From: Acidobacteriaceae bacterium
GTDB taxonomy: Bacteria > Acidobacteriota > Terriglobia > Terriglobales > Acidobacteriaceae
Direction: 5' to 3'
DNA length: 64,000 bases
NCBI GenBank assembly: GCA_003132405.1
Contig: PKXQ01000118.1
Coordinates: 1 to 64,000 of the forward strand
Part shown: positions 22,541 to 31,891 of the stretch, piece after piece
How positions within the stretch are numbered: position 1 is the stretch's first letter
Layout: the number at the start of each line of letters is the position of its first letter
Notes under the pieces: generated by a model
The model's database searches: none
Seen by the model: the letters and a program-made list of their open reading frames with translations, nothing else
Told to the model about the DNA's origin: nothing
Translations under genes and position numbers: made by a program

Positions 22541-24106
22541 ATGAAGGCAACAAACAAAATTCGAGCGGCGGCCGCGCTTCTCTGCGGCACGCTTTTTCTC
22601 CCAGGATGCGTCGTCGGGCCGCATTATCATCGACCGTCGGTCGATACACCGGGGACATTCAAAGAAGTGACACCCGACGATCTCAAGAAAATGGATGGCT
22701 GGAAGGTTGCCCAGCCGCAGGACAGCGCTCTGCACGACAAGTGGTGGGGGATTTTTGGCGATCCGCAGTTGAACGCGCTCGAAGGGCAAGTCAGCATCAA
22801 CAATCAGAACGTCGCGGCGGCCTTCGCCAATTTCATGGCGGCGCGCGCAATCGTGCGCGAGGCTCGCGCGCAATATTTTCCGACAGTCAGCGTTGCCCCG
22901 GGCATCACTTATCAGCATCAACCCTCTTCTTCGGGCATTGCGCCGAGCGCAGCTGCCGGGGCTACTTTTACCGAATATTCTTTACCCTTTGACGCTTCCT
23001 GGACGCCTGATTTATTTGGCCGCGTGCGCAACCAGGTTCGTGCCAACGTCGCCAGCGCGCAAGCCAGTGCGGCCGACTTGGAGAACACGCGCTTGACCGC
23101 GCAAGCCGAACTGGCAGTCGATTACTTTCAATTGCGCGGGCAGGATGCTCTCAAAGAACTCCTCGACGCGACCGTGAAGGCGTATCAAGAGTCCTTGAAC
23201 CTGACCAAGGCGCTCTACGAAACCGGCATCGACTCTGATGAATCGGTAGCGCAGGCCGAAACTCAGCTCGAAGCAACCGAGGCGCTAGACACGAATCTTG
23301 GCATCCTGCGGGCTCAGTACGAGCACGCGATTGCGCTTCTGGTTGGCAAACCTGCTTCTGCCTTTTCAGTCGCGGTCGAGCCTTTGAAGACTCCACCGCC
23401 CGCGATTCCGATTGGCGTTCCATCGCAACTGTTGGAGCGCCGGCCGGATGTGGCCGCGAACGAACGCCTGATGGCTCAGGCCAATGCATTAATCGGCGTC
23501 CAGCAAGCCGCCTATTATCCGACGCTGACGCTTAGCGCCTCTGCGGGTTTTGAATCTACGAGCGCCTCGCAGTGGTTCACCTGGCCCAGCCGATTCTTCT
23601 CTGTCGGCCCGTCGCTCTCCGAGTTGATTTACGATGGCGGCCTTCGCCGCGCCACCGTCGAACAATATCGCGCGCAATATGATGCGGCGGTGGCCAACTA
23701 CCGCAACACCGTGCTCACCGCGTTTGAACAAGTCGAGGATAATCTCGCCGGCCTGCGCGTTCTCTCCACAGAAATTCAGCAGCAGGATGTAGCGATCCAG
23801 TCCGCGCAGCGCGCACTGACGCTGGCCACGGATCGCTACCGCCTCGGCATCGACCCCTACCTCAACGTCATCACCGCACAGACCACGCTCTTCAGCAATC
23901 AACAAACGGCGGTAAATTTGCGGATCACCCAGATTGTCGACAGCGTGCAACTGGTCGAGGCGCTAGGCGGAGGATGGGATGCTTCCACGCTTCCAACGTC
24001 GCAGCAGATTATTTCGCGAGGAACGCCATTGACTCCAACCACTACCGCCGAATCGCCCGCGACGCAAACGCCTGCGTCCCCGCCCCCCGCATCGACAGCT
24101 CCTTAG
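22541..24106 (+). CDS. outer-membrane efflux lipoprotein (NodT/OprM family)
   Basis: Lipobox-like LFLPGCVVGPHYHRP and OEP repeats (SQLLERRPDVAANERLMAQANA). Confidence 0.9.
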   Translation: MKATNKIRAAAALLCGTLFLPGCVVGPHYHRPSVDTPGTFKEVTPDDLKKMDGWKVAQPQDSALHDKWWGIFGDPQLNALEGQVSINNQNVAAAFANFMAARAIVREARAQYFPTVSVAPGITYQHQPSSSGIAPSAAAGATFTEYSLPFDASWTPDLFGRVRNQVRANVASAQASAADLENTRLTAQAELAVDYFQLRGQDALKELLDATVKAYQESLNLTKALYETGIDSDESVAQAETQLEATEALDTNLGILRAQYEHAIALLVGKPASAFSVAVEPLKTPPPAIPIGVPSQLLERRPDVAANERLMAQANALIGVQQAAYYPTLTLSASAGFESTSASQWFTWPSRFFSVGPSLSELIYDGGLRRATVEQYRAQYDAAVANYRNTVLTAFEQVEDNLAGLRVLSTEIQQQDVAIQSAQRALTLATDRYRLGIDPYLNVITAQTTLFSNQQTAVNLRITQIVDSVQLVEALGGGWDASTLPTSQQIISRGTPLTPTTTAESPATQTPASPPPASTAP

Positions 24107-24233
24107 CAGGACAGGAAGATAGATGATTCGAGTTGGATTCCCTCTGGACGCTGCGGCTTAGCCCTCGTTTGTTCGCTGTTTGTTCGCTCTATAATTCAAT
24201 TGTTGTACATTATTGCGCGTACATTTTAGCCAC

Positions 24234-24261
24234 TACAAATGTTCCACGTGGAACATTTGTA
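24234..24261. promoter_or_regulatory. putative chromosomal parS site (ParB-binding)
   Basis: 28-bp perfect palindrome TACAAATGTTCCACGTGGAACATTTGTA with core TGTTCCACGTGGAACA (24240-24255), matching the known parS form TGTTNCACGTGNAACA. Confidence 0.8.
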
Positions 24262-24287
24262 CGTACATTATTGGCGGCCGAGCTTGG

Positions 24288-25685
24288 CTAACTGGCCAGT
24301 GCCGTTCTTTCCCTCGCTGCTTTTGCCTCCTTGGCGGCGTCGGAGGCTCGTTCCCTTTCTCCCACTTCATCAAGCTGCAGATCCTTCGTCTCAGGGGAAT
24401 AGAGCAGGCTGACGAAGGTCATGATCGCGCCAACCGTCAAAACGACCGACGGCGACAACCACAAATCCTGCTTCTCGATAGCGGCAATAAATGGAATCTT
24501 ATGCGCCCACCACACGTAAGCGCTGAACCAGGCACCGAGCAGCGCTCCCGAAGAATATCCAAAGCCAACGCCGGCAGCGCGCCGGCGCGTTGGGAAGCGT
24601 TCGCAGAGATAAGCGGGAACGACTCCCCAAGCCAACTTAAGCATGGCGGCCATCACGGTGCCGAGGACGGCCATCCACAAATTGCGAGCAATAGCGGCGT
24701 GATAGAGAACGTAGAAGACGGGAATTCCAAAGACGACCAGAAAAGCGCAATACCACTGCGTCAATATCTTCCTGCCGGTTCGATCCGACAGCCAGCCGTA
24801 GAAGTTATAGCCAAGGAATGCCATGAACAGAGCGAAACCGTAAATCAAGCTGTAGGTCGTGGTGTCAAAGCCGCGGCCTTTGAGCGTCAGGATGTTGGGA
24901 AGGAATCCGTAGACGGAGTAATCGGTAAGAAACAATCCCGTCATAAAGAAGAAGACCTGAAGGAAATCCCAAAGTTGAGGCGGCTTAAATAGGCTCAAGA
25001 ACGGAGATTTCTCGATCTTGCCGCGAGCTTTGGCCTTTTCGAATTCCGGCGACTCATGCAGGCTGCTGCGAATATAGAGCGCCAGGAATACGGGAATAAC
25101 GCCGGTCATGAAAACAATCCGCCATCCGTAGGCGAGCATGGTTTCTTTGGTGGTGAGATACGAAACAAGGGCAAAGACCAGCGAGCCGAAGACATAGCCG
25201 AGGGGAAATCCCGATTGGATGAATCCGCCAATCGCTCCGCGTCTCTTTTGCGGAGCATATTCGATGGCGAACGTGTGACCCACTGCGTATTCGCCGCCGA
25301 AGAAGATTCCCATCAATAAGCGCAGACAACAGAAGGCGACGTAGGACCAGACTCCGATCTGCGCGTAGGTCGGCAAAAAGCCGCCGAGCAGCGACATCAC
25401 GCCCACGCCGCCGATGGTGAAAACCAGGAGGAACTGGCGTCCAATCTTGTCGGCATAGCGTCCGAAGATAGCCGAGCCGATGGGCCTCGCGGCCATGGTG
25501 ATCGAATAGGTGAACACAATCACGATGTATTGCCAGGCGGCGCTGCCTTTCGGCGAAATGAAAACCTTGACCAGAATTGGCGCCATGATCAGAACGAGCG
25601 CCATGTCGTAGGCGTCAAGCATGAATCCCAGAAACTGGGAAATCATGGCCATCTTTGCATCTCTGGATAACTGTTGCTCGGGCAT
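24288..25685 (-). CDS. MFS transporter (metabolite:H+ symporter-like)
   Basis: 12-TM MFS pattern. Likely start MPEQQLSRDAKMAMISQFLGFMLDAYDMALV with gaggag upstream, rather than the longer ORF start at 25790. Confidence 0.85.
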   Translation of the reverse strand: MPEQQLSRDAKMAMISQFLGFMLDAYDMALVLIMAPILVKVFISPKGSAAWQYIVIVFTYSITMAARPIGSAIFGRYADKIGRQFLLVFTIGGVGVMSLLGGFLPTYAQIGVWSYVAFCCLRLLMGIFFGGEYAVGHTFAIEYAPQKRRGAIGGFIQSGFPLGYVFGSLVFALVSYLTTKETMLAYGWRIVFMTGVIPVFLALYIRSSLHESPEFEKAKARGKIEKSPFLSLFKPPQLWDFLQVFFFMTGLFLTDYSVYGFLPNILTLKGRGFDTTTYSLIYGFALFMAFLGYNFYGWLSDRTGRKILTQWYCAFLVVFGIPVFYVLYHAAIARNLWMAVLGTVMAAMLKLAWGVVPAYLCERFPTRRRAAGVGFGYSSGALLGAWFSAYVWWAHKIPFIAAIEKQDLWLSPSVVLTVGAIMTFVSLLYSPETKDLQLDEVGERERASDAAKEAKAARERTALAS

Positions 25686-25873
25686 AGAAAACTCCTCGTC
25701 GTGGAGGTGGGCCGTAGTGCGCGCTAGATATAGCACATCCGCGAAAGCCGACCCGCGATCCGCGTCACACGGGCTTGAGGCGGTGCGCACGAAAGCGGCT
25801 ACGGCCGATTCGCAAGCGCGGTGCCGACAGCGCTTGGCATATTATCAGCAAATAAGGATGGATTTCAGTTTCT

Positions 25874-27067
25874 TTGGGAAAACCTGAAAAGGCGACGGTC
25901 GCGACCATGCTGGCGGGCCTGTGCACGTTTCTCAGCGTCTACAGCACACAACCGTTGCTGCCGCTCTTGCGCCAGATTTTCCATGCCTCCGAGTTCGAAG
26001 TCAGCCTCACGGTTAGCGCTACCATTTTCGCCACCGCTCTGACGGCTCCCATCATCGGCATGATTGCCGAGCGCCGCGGTCGCAAGAAGGTCATCGTCCC
26101 ATCGCTGTTCTTGCTGACCATTCCTACCGCCCTGGCCGCGACTTCCAGCAGCCTGAGCGCACTCATCTTCTGGCGCTTTGCCCAGGGTTTATTTGTGCCC
26201 GGCGTAATCGCGGTCATGCTCGCCTATATCAACGAAGAGTGGGCAGGGCGCGGCGTGGGGCGTGCCATGTCTTCGTATGTGACCGGCACAGTGATTGGAG
26301 GATTTCTCGGACGCTTTCTTTCCGGCATTATTGCCACCCACTGGCATTGGCGCGCCAGTTTCCTGGTGATTGCTGCGCTCAACCTCATCGGCGCGATTAT
26401 TGTCCGCGCGTGGCTCCCGCTGGCAGAGAACTTTGTGCGCGCCGAGCACTGGCAGCAGGTTGTCGATCATGCGAAACAACATCTGCGCAGCGTGCGGCTG
26501 CTGGCCAACTTCGGCATGGGAGCGACCGCGCTCTTCGCGCTGGTCGGATGCTTCACCTATGCGAACTTCTATCTTGCCGCTCCTCCATTTCGCTTGAATT
26601 CAGCGCAACTGGGCAGCATCTTCTTTGTCTATCTGCTCGGAGCGGTCATCACGCCGCAGTCCGGGCGCTTCCTCGATCACTTTGGCTTCCGACGGACCAC
26701 GATTCTCTATTGCGCCATGATGATTGCAGGATTGCTTTTCACCTTGGTGAGATCTTTGCCGGTCATCATCATAGGCCTGGCTATATTTTCTTCAGGTGTT
26801 TTCGTCGGTCAGGCCGCCGCCACCGTACAGACGGGCGCAATCGCGGGTCGCGCGCGCTCTTCTGCCGCCGGGCTCTACGTGGCCTTCTACTACCTAGGAG
26901 GCAGCATAGGCGCGACCTTGACCGGCCTGTTCTGGCGCTGGAAGGGATGGCCGGGTTGCGTCATGTTATTGGCAGGTGCTTCGCTGCTGAGTTTGTGGCT
27001 GGCGCGCGTCAGCAGTCGTCCGCCTGACCAACTAGATTCTACAGAGATCGAATTGGTCGGCGACTAA
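25874..27067 (+). CDS. MFS transporter
   Basis: 397 aa; motif A-like IIGMIAERRGRKKVIVPS; multiple TM helices. Confidence 0.85.
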   Translation: MGKPEKATVATMLAGLCTFLSVYSTQPLLPLLRQIFHASEFEVSLTVSATIFATALTAPIIGMIAERRGRKKVIVPSLFLLTIPTALAATSSSLSALIFWRFAQGLFVPGVIAVMLAYINEEWAGRGVGRAMSSYVTGTVIGGFLGRFLSGIIATHWHWRASFLVIAALNLIGAIIVRAWLPLAENFVRAEHWQQVVDHAKQHLRSVRLLANFGMGATALFALVGCFTYANFYLAAPPFRLNSAQLGSIFFVYLLGAVITPQSGRFLDHFGFRRTTILYCAMMIAGLLFTLVRSLPVIIIGLAIFSSGVFVGQAAATVQTGAIAGRARSSAAGLYVAFYYLGGSIGATLTGLFWRWKGWPGCVMLLAGASLLSLWLARVSSRPPDQLDSTEIELVGD

Positions 27068-27294
27068 GCGACGACTCGACGCGCTCTGCTCGCACACCTT
27101 CTGATCCCACCGCTAATTTCACTGCATAGATTTGCGCCCATAGCTTGTATCAATGTGAGACGAATGCGCATGTTACTAAAGGCCACTTGTCAATTTGGCC
27201 GTACGTTACGTTGCCCAGGTTATTGATTGTGCAGTATCAGTTATGCGACACGGGCCGCGATATTCATCTCACACTGAGACCATAGGGCTAGAAA

Positions 27295-27561
27295 ATGAAG
27301 CAAACTTACTACTTTGCCGCTTGGACCGACAGCGGTTGTCTCCTAGGATGCGACCACCAACACCAAACTGTAACGTCAGCAGCCGCCTGTATCAACATGC
27401 CGGGCGGCTACGTTGCGGCCGTTGAAACCTCCCTACGCGAATTGACAGAGTGGGAAGAGGCTGAGTTTCAAATGGCCAAGTACGGCATTGGCGGGGAGCC
27501 GCCGAAAGATAAGAATCCCGTCAGGCAGTTGGGTTGGCTCCCGATCAAGAGATACACCTGA
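27295..27561 (+). CDS. hypothetical protein (88 aa)
   Basis: Complete ORF with protein-like composition, isolated in a 0.8-kb intergenic region; family not recognised. Confidence 0.45.
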   Translation: MKQTYYFAAWTDSGCLLGCDHQHQTVTSAAACINMPGGYVAAVETSLRELTEWEEAEFQMAKYGIGGEPPKDKNPVRQLGWLPIKRYT

Positions 27562-27734
27562 TCTCGACAGGGTTTCGAATGGCTTTGTCCGTGACTTGAT
27601 CAAAGACCGCTGCCGAGCGCTGGCGGATGCTCGCCTCTATTGCTCGGGACTTTACAGTTTGCTTGAAAAACTTTCGCAATTGGCTAGAAGCTGGCCTCAG
27701 GCGCTAAAGCGCGGACACATTCTCCAGGACTTAC

Positions 27735-27792
27735 GGCACGAGTAAAACTCGTGCCCTTCCCGAAGCCCAATCAAAGTGGAGTTTTTCGGGAA
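27735..27792. repeat. two consecutive hairpins (REP-like)
   Basis: GGCACGAGT-AAA-ACTCGTGCC (27735-27755), then TTCCCGAA...TTCGGGAA (27757-27764 / 27785-27792). Confidence 0.6.
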
Positions 27793-27852
27793 ACTAGTTT
27801 AAGGCGTCTCCGCCGAAATGTGGCCTGCGGGCAACTCGAGCATTTCCTCTTG

Positions 27853-27869
27853 CAACTAAAAGATTAGTT
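27853..27869. promoter_or_regulatory. putative BlaI operator upstream of blaI-like gene
   Basis: CAACTA-AAAGAT-TAGTT immediately upstream of the BlaI-like ORF; same layout as 29819-29836. Confidence 0.6.
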
Positions 27870-27874
27870 ACTTT

Positions 27875-28342
27875 TTGCTTCCTGCCGCGTCTAAGGAAAA
27901 AGGAGGGCTGGCGGTGCCGCCGAGACAATCAGGAACGTTGACGGAAGCTGAGCTGAGGATCATGAACGTGCTCTGGGTGAAGGGCTCGGGCACGGTTCAG
28001 CAAGTCCTTGATTCTATTACGGAAAAGCCTGCCATCGCCTACAACTCCGTTCTTACCACCATCCGTGTGCTGGAAAGAAAAGGATACTTGAAGCATCTAA
28101 AAGATGGGCGAGCGCACGTGTATTCCCCGGTGGTGGGGCAGCAGGAAGCGACGCGGTCGGAGATCCGCCATCTGGTGAGCCGTTTTTTTAAGAATTCTGA
28201 AGAGCAGCTTGTTCTGAATCTGCTGGAAGACCAAGGTCTTGAGGCAGAGGAGATTGGCCGGTTGCGGCAGATGCTAACGCAGAAAGACGTGACGCAGAAG
28301 GATACGACGCAGAAGAGCGCGATCAGGAGCGATGCGAAATGA
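27875..28342 (+). CDS. blaI: BlaI/MecI/CopY family transcriptional repressor
   Basis: LTEAELRIMNVLWVKGSGTVQQVLDSI...AYNSVLTTIRVLERKGYLKH winged-helix signature. Confidence 0.92.
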   Translation: MLPAASKEKGGLAVPPRQSGTLTEAELRIMNVLWVKGSGTVQQVLDSITEKPAIAYNSVLTTIRVLERKGYLKHLKDGRAHVYSPVVGQQEATRSEIRHLVSRFFKNSEEQLVLNLLEDQGLEAEEIGRLRQMLTQKDVTQKDTTQKSAIRSDAK

Positions 28343-29796
28343 ACTGGCTTCCCCTGCAGACAGCAGCGCAGTTTTCGGTCGAGCACATTCTTAATGTGCT
28401 TCCGGAAGGTTTGCTGATCGCATTTTTTGCGTGGGGATTGCTGCGCATTCTCCGCGGGCAGAATTCAGGAACACGATTCGCGGTCTGGTTCCTGGCATTA
28501 CTCGCAATTGCGGCGTTGCCTTTGCTCGGCGGCATTAGCAATGGTCATACGATTCTTGGGGCGGGGACGGCGCCGGGAGCATGGGGAAGCATGCATCCCG
28601 CGATCAACCTCCCCGCCCGCTGGGCGCTGTTTGTTTTTCTGATCTGGGCCGCGGGCGTGGGCTTGGCGATGGCGCGCCTAGCGTCGGGACTTTGGCGCCT
28701 GGGAAGGCTGCGCCGGAGCTGCAAGCAGATCGACGCCGCTGACTTCGATCCAACTCTGCGCAAGACTTTAGAGGCGATCAGCGCGGCGGGGGCGACGGTC
28801 GCATCTTCTGAGAGTGTGCGCGTACCGTCTGCGATCGGTTTCTGGAAGCGGACCATCGTTTTGCCAGCGTGGGCGTTGCGCGAGATGGCGGCTGAAGATC
28901 TTAACGTGATCCTGCTGCATGAGTTCGCGCATCTGCGGCGCGGGGATGACTGGACCAATCTTATTCAGAAGGTGGTGCGCGGGCTTTTCTTTTTTCATCC
29001 CGCGGTGTGGTGGATTGAAAACCGGCTCTCGGTGGAACGGGAAATGGCTTGCGACGATGCGGTGCTGGCGGAGACTTCGAATCCGCACGGATATGCCAGT
29101 TGCCTGGTATCGCTGTTGGAGAAAAGCCTGGCGCATCGCCCGGCGAATGGCCAATTATCGATGGTGCAAGCAGCTGTGCATAGGGCTCGTGAAGCTTCGC
29201 TGCGGTTGGCGCGCATTCTCGATACGAAACGGCCCGCGGCCACGCGCGTGTGGAAGCCAGCATTGGGTATGGTTGTGGTTTTCTTCATAGGTTGCCTTGC
29301 GGTGTTGCCGCGCGCGCCGCAGTTCATTGCCATTGACCGAGGTGCGAACGATGTTGGCATACTGGCGAGCATAGTCGGTCAGGGTAACGCCGTCGCAGTT
29401 GGCCAGCGGTCTTCGCCAATGGCGACTGTGATTCCCGCGTCATTTCATACCGACAGAGCGATGTTGGCGACACGGCGGGAGGCGGCAACTCCTAAGCTTG
29501 TTCATGCGCACCTCCGAACGAAGGATGCTGCTGCAAGTCAGCTCTCGGAGCCCCCGGCAATCGCAACGCGGATGAATTTGGATCAACCGACGACGCGCGA
29601 AGGATTAGTCGCGATCAATTTCAATGCAGTTGCAGCTCAGGAAAATGCGCCAGAATTCCGAACACTGGTACTCATTGAAACTTCGCAGTATAGGACTGCC
29701 GATGCGACAGTTTGGAGCGTGCAGGTTTGGCAGGTGACAATGCCTAGCGCGATGGCCGCGCGATTGGCTCGTATGCCGGTAGCCAGCAAGATTTAG
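28339..29796 (+). CDS. blaR1: M56 family metallopeptidase (BlaR1/MecR1-like sensor)
   Basis: HEFAHLRRGDDW zinc motif, TM segments; overlaps blaI stop/start. Confidence 0.88.
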   Translation: MNWLPLQTAAQFSVEHILNVLPEGLLIAFFAWGLLRILRGQNSGTRFAVWFLALLAIAALPLLGGISNGHTILGAGTAPGAWGSMHPAINLPARWALFVFLIWAAGVGLAMARLASGLWRLGRLRRSCKQIDAADFDPTLRKTLEAISAAGATVASSESVRVPSAIGFWKRTIVLPAWALREMAAEDLNVILLHEFAHLRRGDDWTNLIQKVVRGLFFFHPAVWWIENRLSVEREMACDDAVLAETSNPHGYASCLVSLLEKSLAHRPANGQLSMVQAAVHRAREASLRLARILDTKRPAATRVWKPALGMVVVFFIGCLAVLPRAPQFIAIDRGANDVGILASIVGQGNAVAVGQRSSPMATVIPASFHTDRAMLATRREAATPKLVHAHLRTKDAAASQLSEPPAIATRMNLDQPTTREGLVAINFNAVAAQENAPEFRTLVLIETSQYRTADATVWSVQVWQVTMPSAMAARLARMPVASKI

Positions 29797-29817
29797 TAGC
29801 AAAATTTTTTGCAATCA

Positions 29818-29837
29818 ACAACTAGATAATTAGTTGT
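29818..29837. promoter_or_regulatory. putative BlaI operator upstream of htrA-like gene
   Basis: ACAACTA-GATAAT-TAGTTGT palindrome (7-bp arms, 6-bp spacer) between blaR1-like stop and htrA-like start. Confidence 0.6.
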
Positions 29838-29895
29838 AAATGATTAGAACCATCAATCAGTTACACATTAAGTCAGCTACACAAGGAGAAAAGAA

Positions 29896-31458
29896 ATGAA
29901 GAAGTGGCTAGCAGGTTGTAAAACAACAATGACCCGGCGTCTCTTGGTGGGCGCGTTGGCCGTTGCAGTGGTGGGGACAGTAGCGACGTTGAACTTCACG
30001 AAGTCTGCGACCGCAGCGGCGGCTCCCACTCCGGCAGCGGCGGCGCTTGATGACAACAGTGTGGGAGCCTTGCTTACGCTCGACCAGGCTATGGAAACGC
30101 TCGCGGCGCGAGTTACGCCGGCAGTCGTAAACGTCACAGTCGTATCGAAGGCTCACGAGCAGCAAGGCGGCATGGAAGGTACGCCTGACATGCAGCAATT
30201 CTTTGGACCGGACGGTCCGATCGGCGGCCAGGGCAATCAGTTTGGCCGACACTTTAACTTTCAGCAGCAGCCGCAGAACCGTATTGAGCATGGTCTGGGC
30301 AGCGGCGTGATTATCTCTCCCGACGGATACATCGTCACCAACAATCACGTGATCGATGGAGCGGTTGATATTCGCGTCACTATGAGCAACCGCGAAGTCT
30401 ATCCCGCAAAACTGGTCGGCGCCGATCCGCTGACCGATCTCGCGGTCATCAAGATCAAGGGAAGCAATTTTCCGAGCGTGCCGTGGGGAAATTCTGCCAG
30501 TCTGCATCCGGGGCAGACTGTGCTGGCTTTCGGCAATCCCTATGGGTTTCAGTTCACAGTGACGCGCGGCATTGTCAGCGCGCTGAATCGTCCGAATCCG
30601 GACGTAAGCGATCGCCGCAAGCCGGGTAAATTTATACAGACTGACGCCGCCATCAATCCCGGCAACTCCGGCGGAGCGTTGGTGAATGCGCATGGCGAAC
30701 TCATCGGCATCAACACCTTCCTGATCTCCGGCTCGGGATCATTCTCGGGCATGGGCTTCGCGATTCCGGCGCAGATTGTGGAACCGACGGTGGAGACTCT
30801 GATTCGCGATGGCAAAGTGACACACGCGTTCATTGGAGTTTCGATTTCTGACGTCACTCCCGAAAACGCGAAGTTCTTCCAGATGAACAAAGCTGAAGGA
30901 GCAGTGGTCTCTGACGTTCAACCGGACGCGCCGGGAGCAAAAGCTGGCCTGCGCACCGGAGACGTGATCACCGAACTCGACGGCAAGCCGGTGAATGATG
31001 CCGGCCAATTGCAAATGTTGGTTGGGCAAAAGCGGCCCGGCGACACGATCCATCTGGAGGTAGTGCGTGAGAGCAAGCCGATGAGCGTGGCCGTAACGGT
31101 CGAAGCGCTCGGCGGCGACAAGGGCGCAGAGGTTGCCAGCGGCGAACACAAAGGACGTTGGGGAATGAAGTTGGCTGACCTGACGGCGGACGTCCGGAAT
31201 GAACTGCAATCGCAGGATCCGAAGTTTCAGAATTCGGTTCACGGTGCGGTAGTCGAGGATGTTCTTCCTGGCAGCCCGGCGGACAATGCCGGCTTGCAGC
31301 AGGGCGACGTCATCATGGAAGTGAACCGGCACTCGACGAAATCTGCGTCCGATGTGGTGCAGGCATTGTCGAGCGTCCCGAATGGGCAGGATGCGCTGGT
31401 GCTGGTGTGGTCGAATGGAGGTAGCACGTTCCGCGTGTTGCATCCGACGCAAGGCTAA
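29896..31458 (+). CDS. degP: DegP/HtrA family serine protease with two PDZ domains
   Basis: Catalytic motifs (GLGSGVIISPDGYIVTNNHVI, QTDAAINPGNSGGALVN) and two PDZ-type segments. Confidence 0.93.
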   Translation: MKKWLAGCKTTMTRRLLVGALAVAVVGTVATLNFTKSATAAAAPTPAAAALDDNSVGALLTLDQAMETLAARVTPAVVNVTVVSKAHEQQGGMEGTPDMQQFFGPDGPIGGQGNQFGRHFNFQQQPQNRIEHGLGSGVIISPDGYIVTNNHVIDGAVDIRVTMSNREVYPAKLVGADPLTDLAVIKIKGSNFPSVPWGNSASLHPGQTVLAFGNPYGFQFTVTRGIVSALNRPNPDVSDRRKPGKFIQTDAAINPGNSGGALVNAHGELIGINTFLISGSGSFSGMGFAIPAQIVEPTVETLIRDGKVTHAFIGVSISDVTPENAKFFQMNKAEGAVVSDVQPDAPGAKAGLRTGDVITELDGKPVNDAGQLQMLVGQKRPGDTIHLEVVRESKPMSVAVTVEALGGDKGAEVASGEHKGRWGMKLADLTADVRNELQSQDPKFQNSVHGAVVEDVLPGSPADNAGLQQGDVIMEVNRHSTKSASDVVQALSSVPNGQDALVLVWSNGGSTFRVLHPTQG

Positions 31459-31656
31459 CCGGAAAGCAGGAAGCTCCGTTGTGCGCGCTGCTTCCGACCG
31501 TCCTCCTGGCGGTTGGGGGCAGCGCGTATGTTTCTGTGTGAAGAGCGAGTCGGACCGAATCGGACCATTGCCGGTTAGGGATCGGAACTGGTTGCGCAGG
31601 CTGATGGGTTCGATCAACAATTCGAATTGGACTCGGCATGAAGCGAAATATTAGAG

Positions 31657-31678
31657 TTCTATTAGACTTCTATTAGAC
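31657..31678. repeat. tandem 11-bp repeat (TTCTATTAGAC x2)
   Basis: Exact head-to-tail repeat in the htrA-glgP intergenic region. Confidence 0.9.
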
Positions 31679-31891
31679 TTGGGTAAGGCTTCGTGCATCT
31701 TAGAAGCAAATTTGACCATCCTGAGGTACACCGTAGTAATCATTTATCCTTCGGCTATCTAAGCACTTTCAGTTTTTTAACCGATAGAATGACTTAACGT
31801 CGGATTCACATATCTTAATGGTAACGCGTCAATTGTCGGTTGCCAGTTCTCGGCGCAACGGCTGTCCTGACAACTGAAATGGAGAAACGAT

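Noticed and set aside
24234-24261. Rho-independent terminator for the convergent efflux and MFS genes
   Set aside because: The palindrome has no loop or U-tract and matches parS much better.
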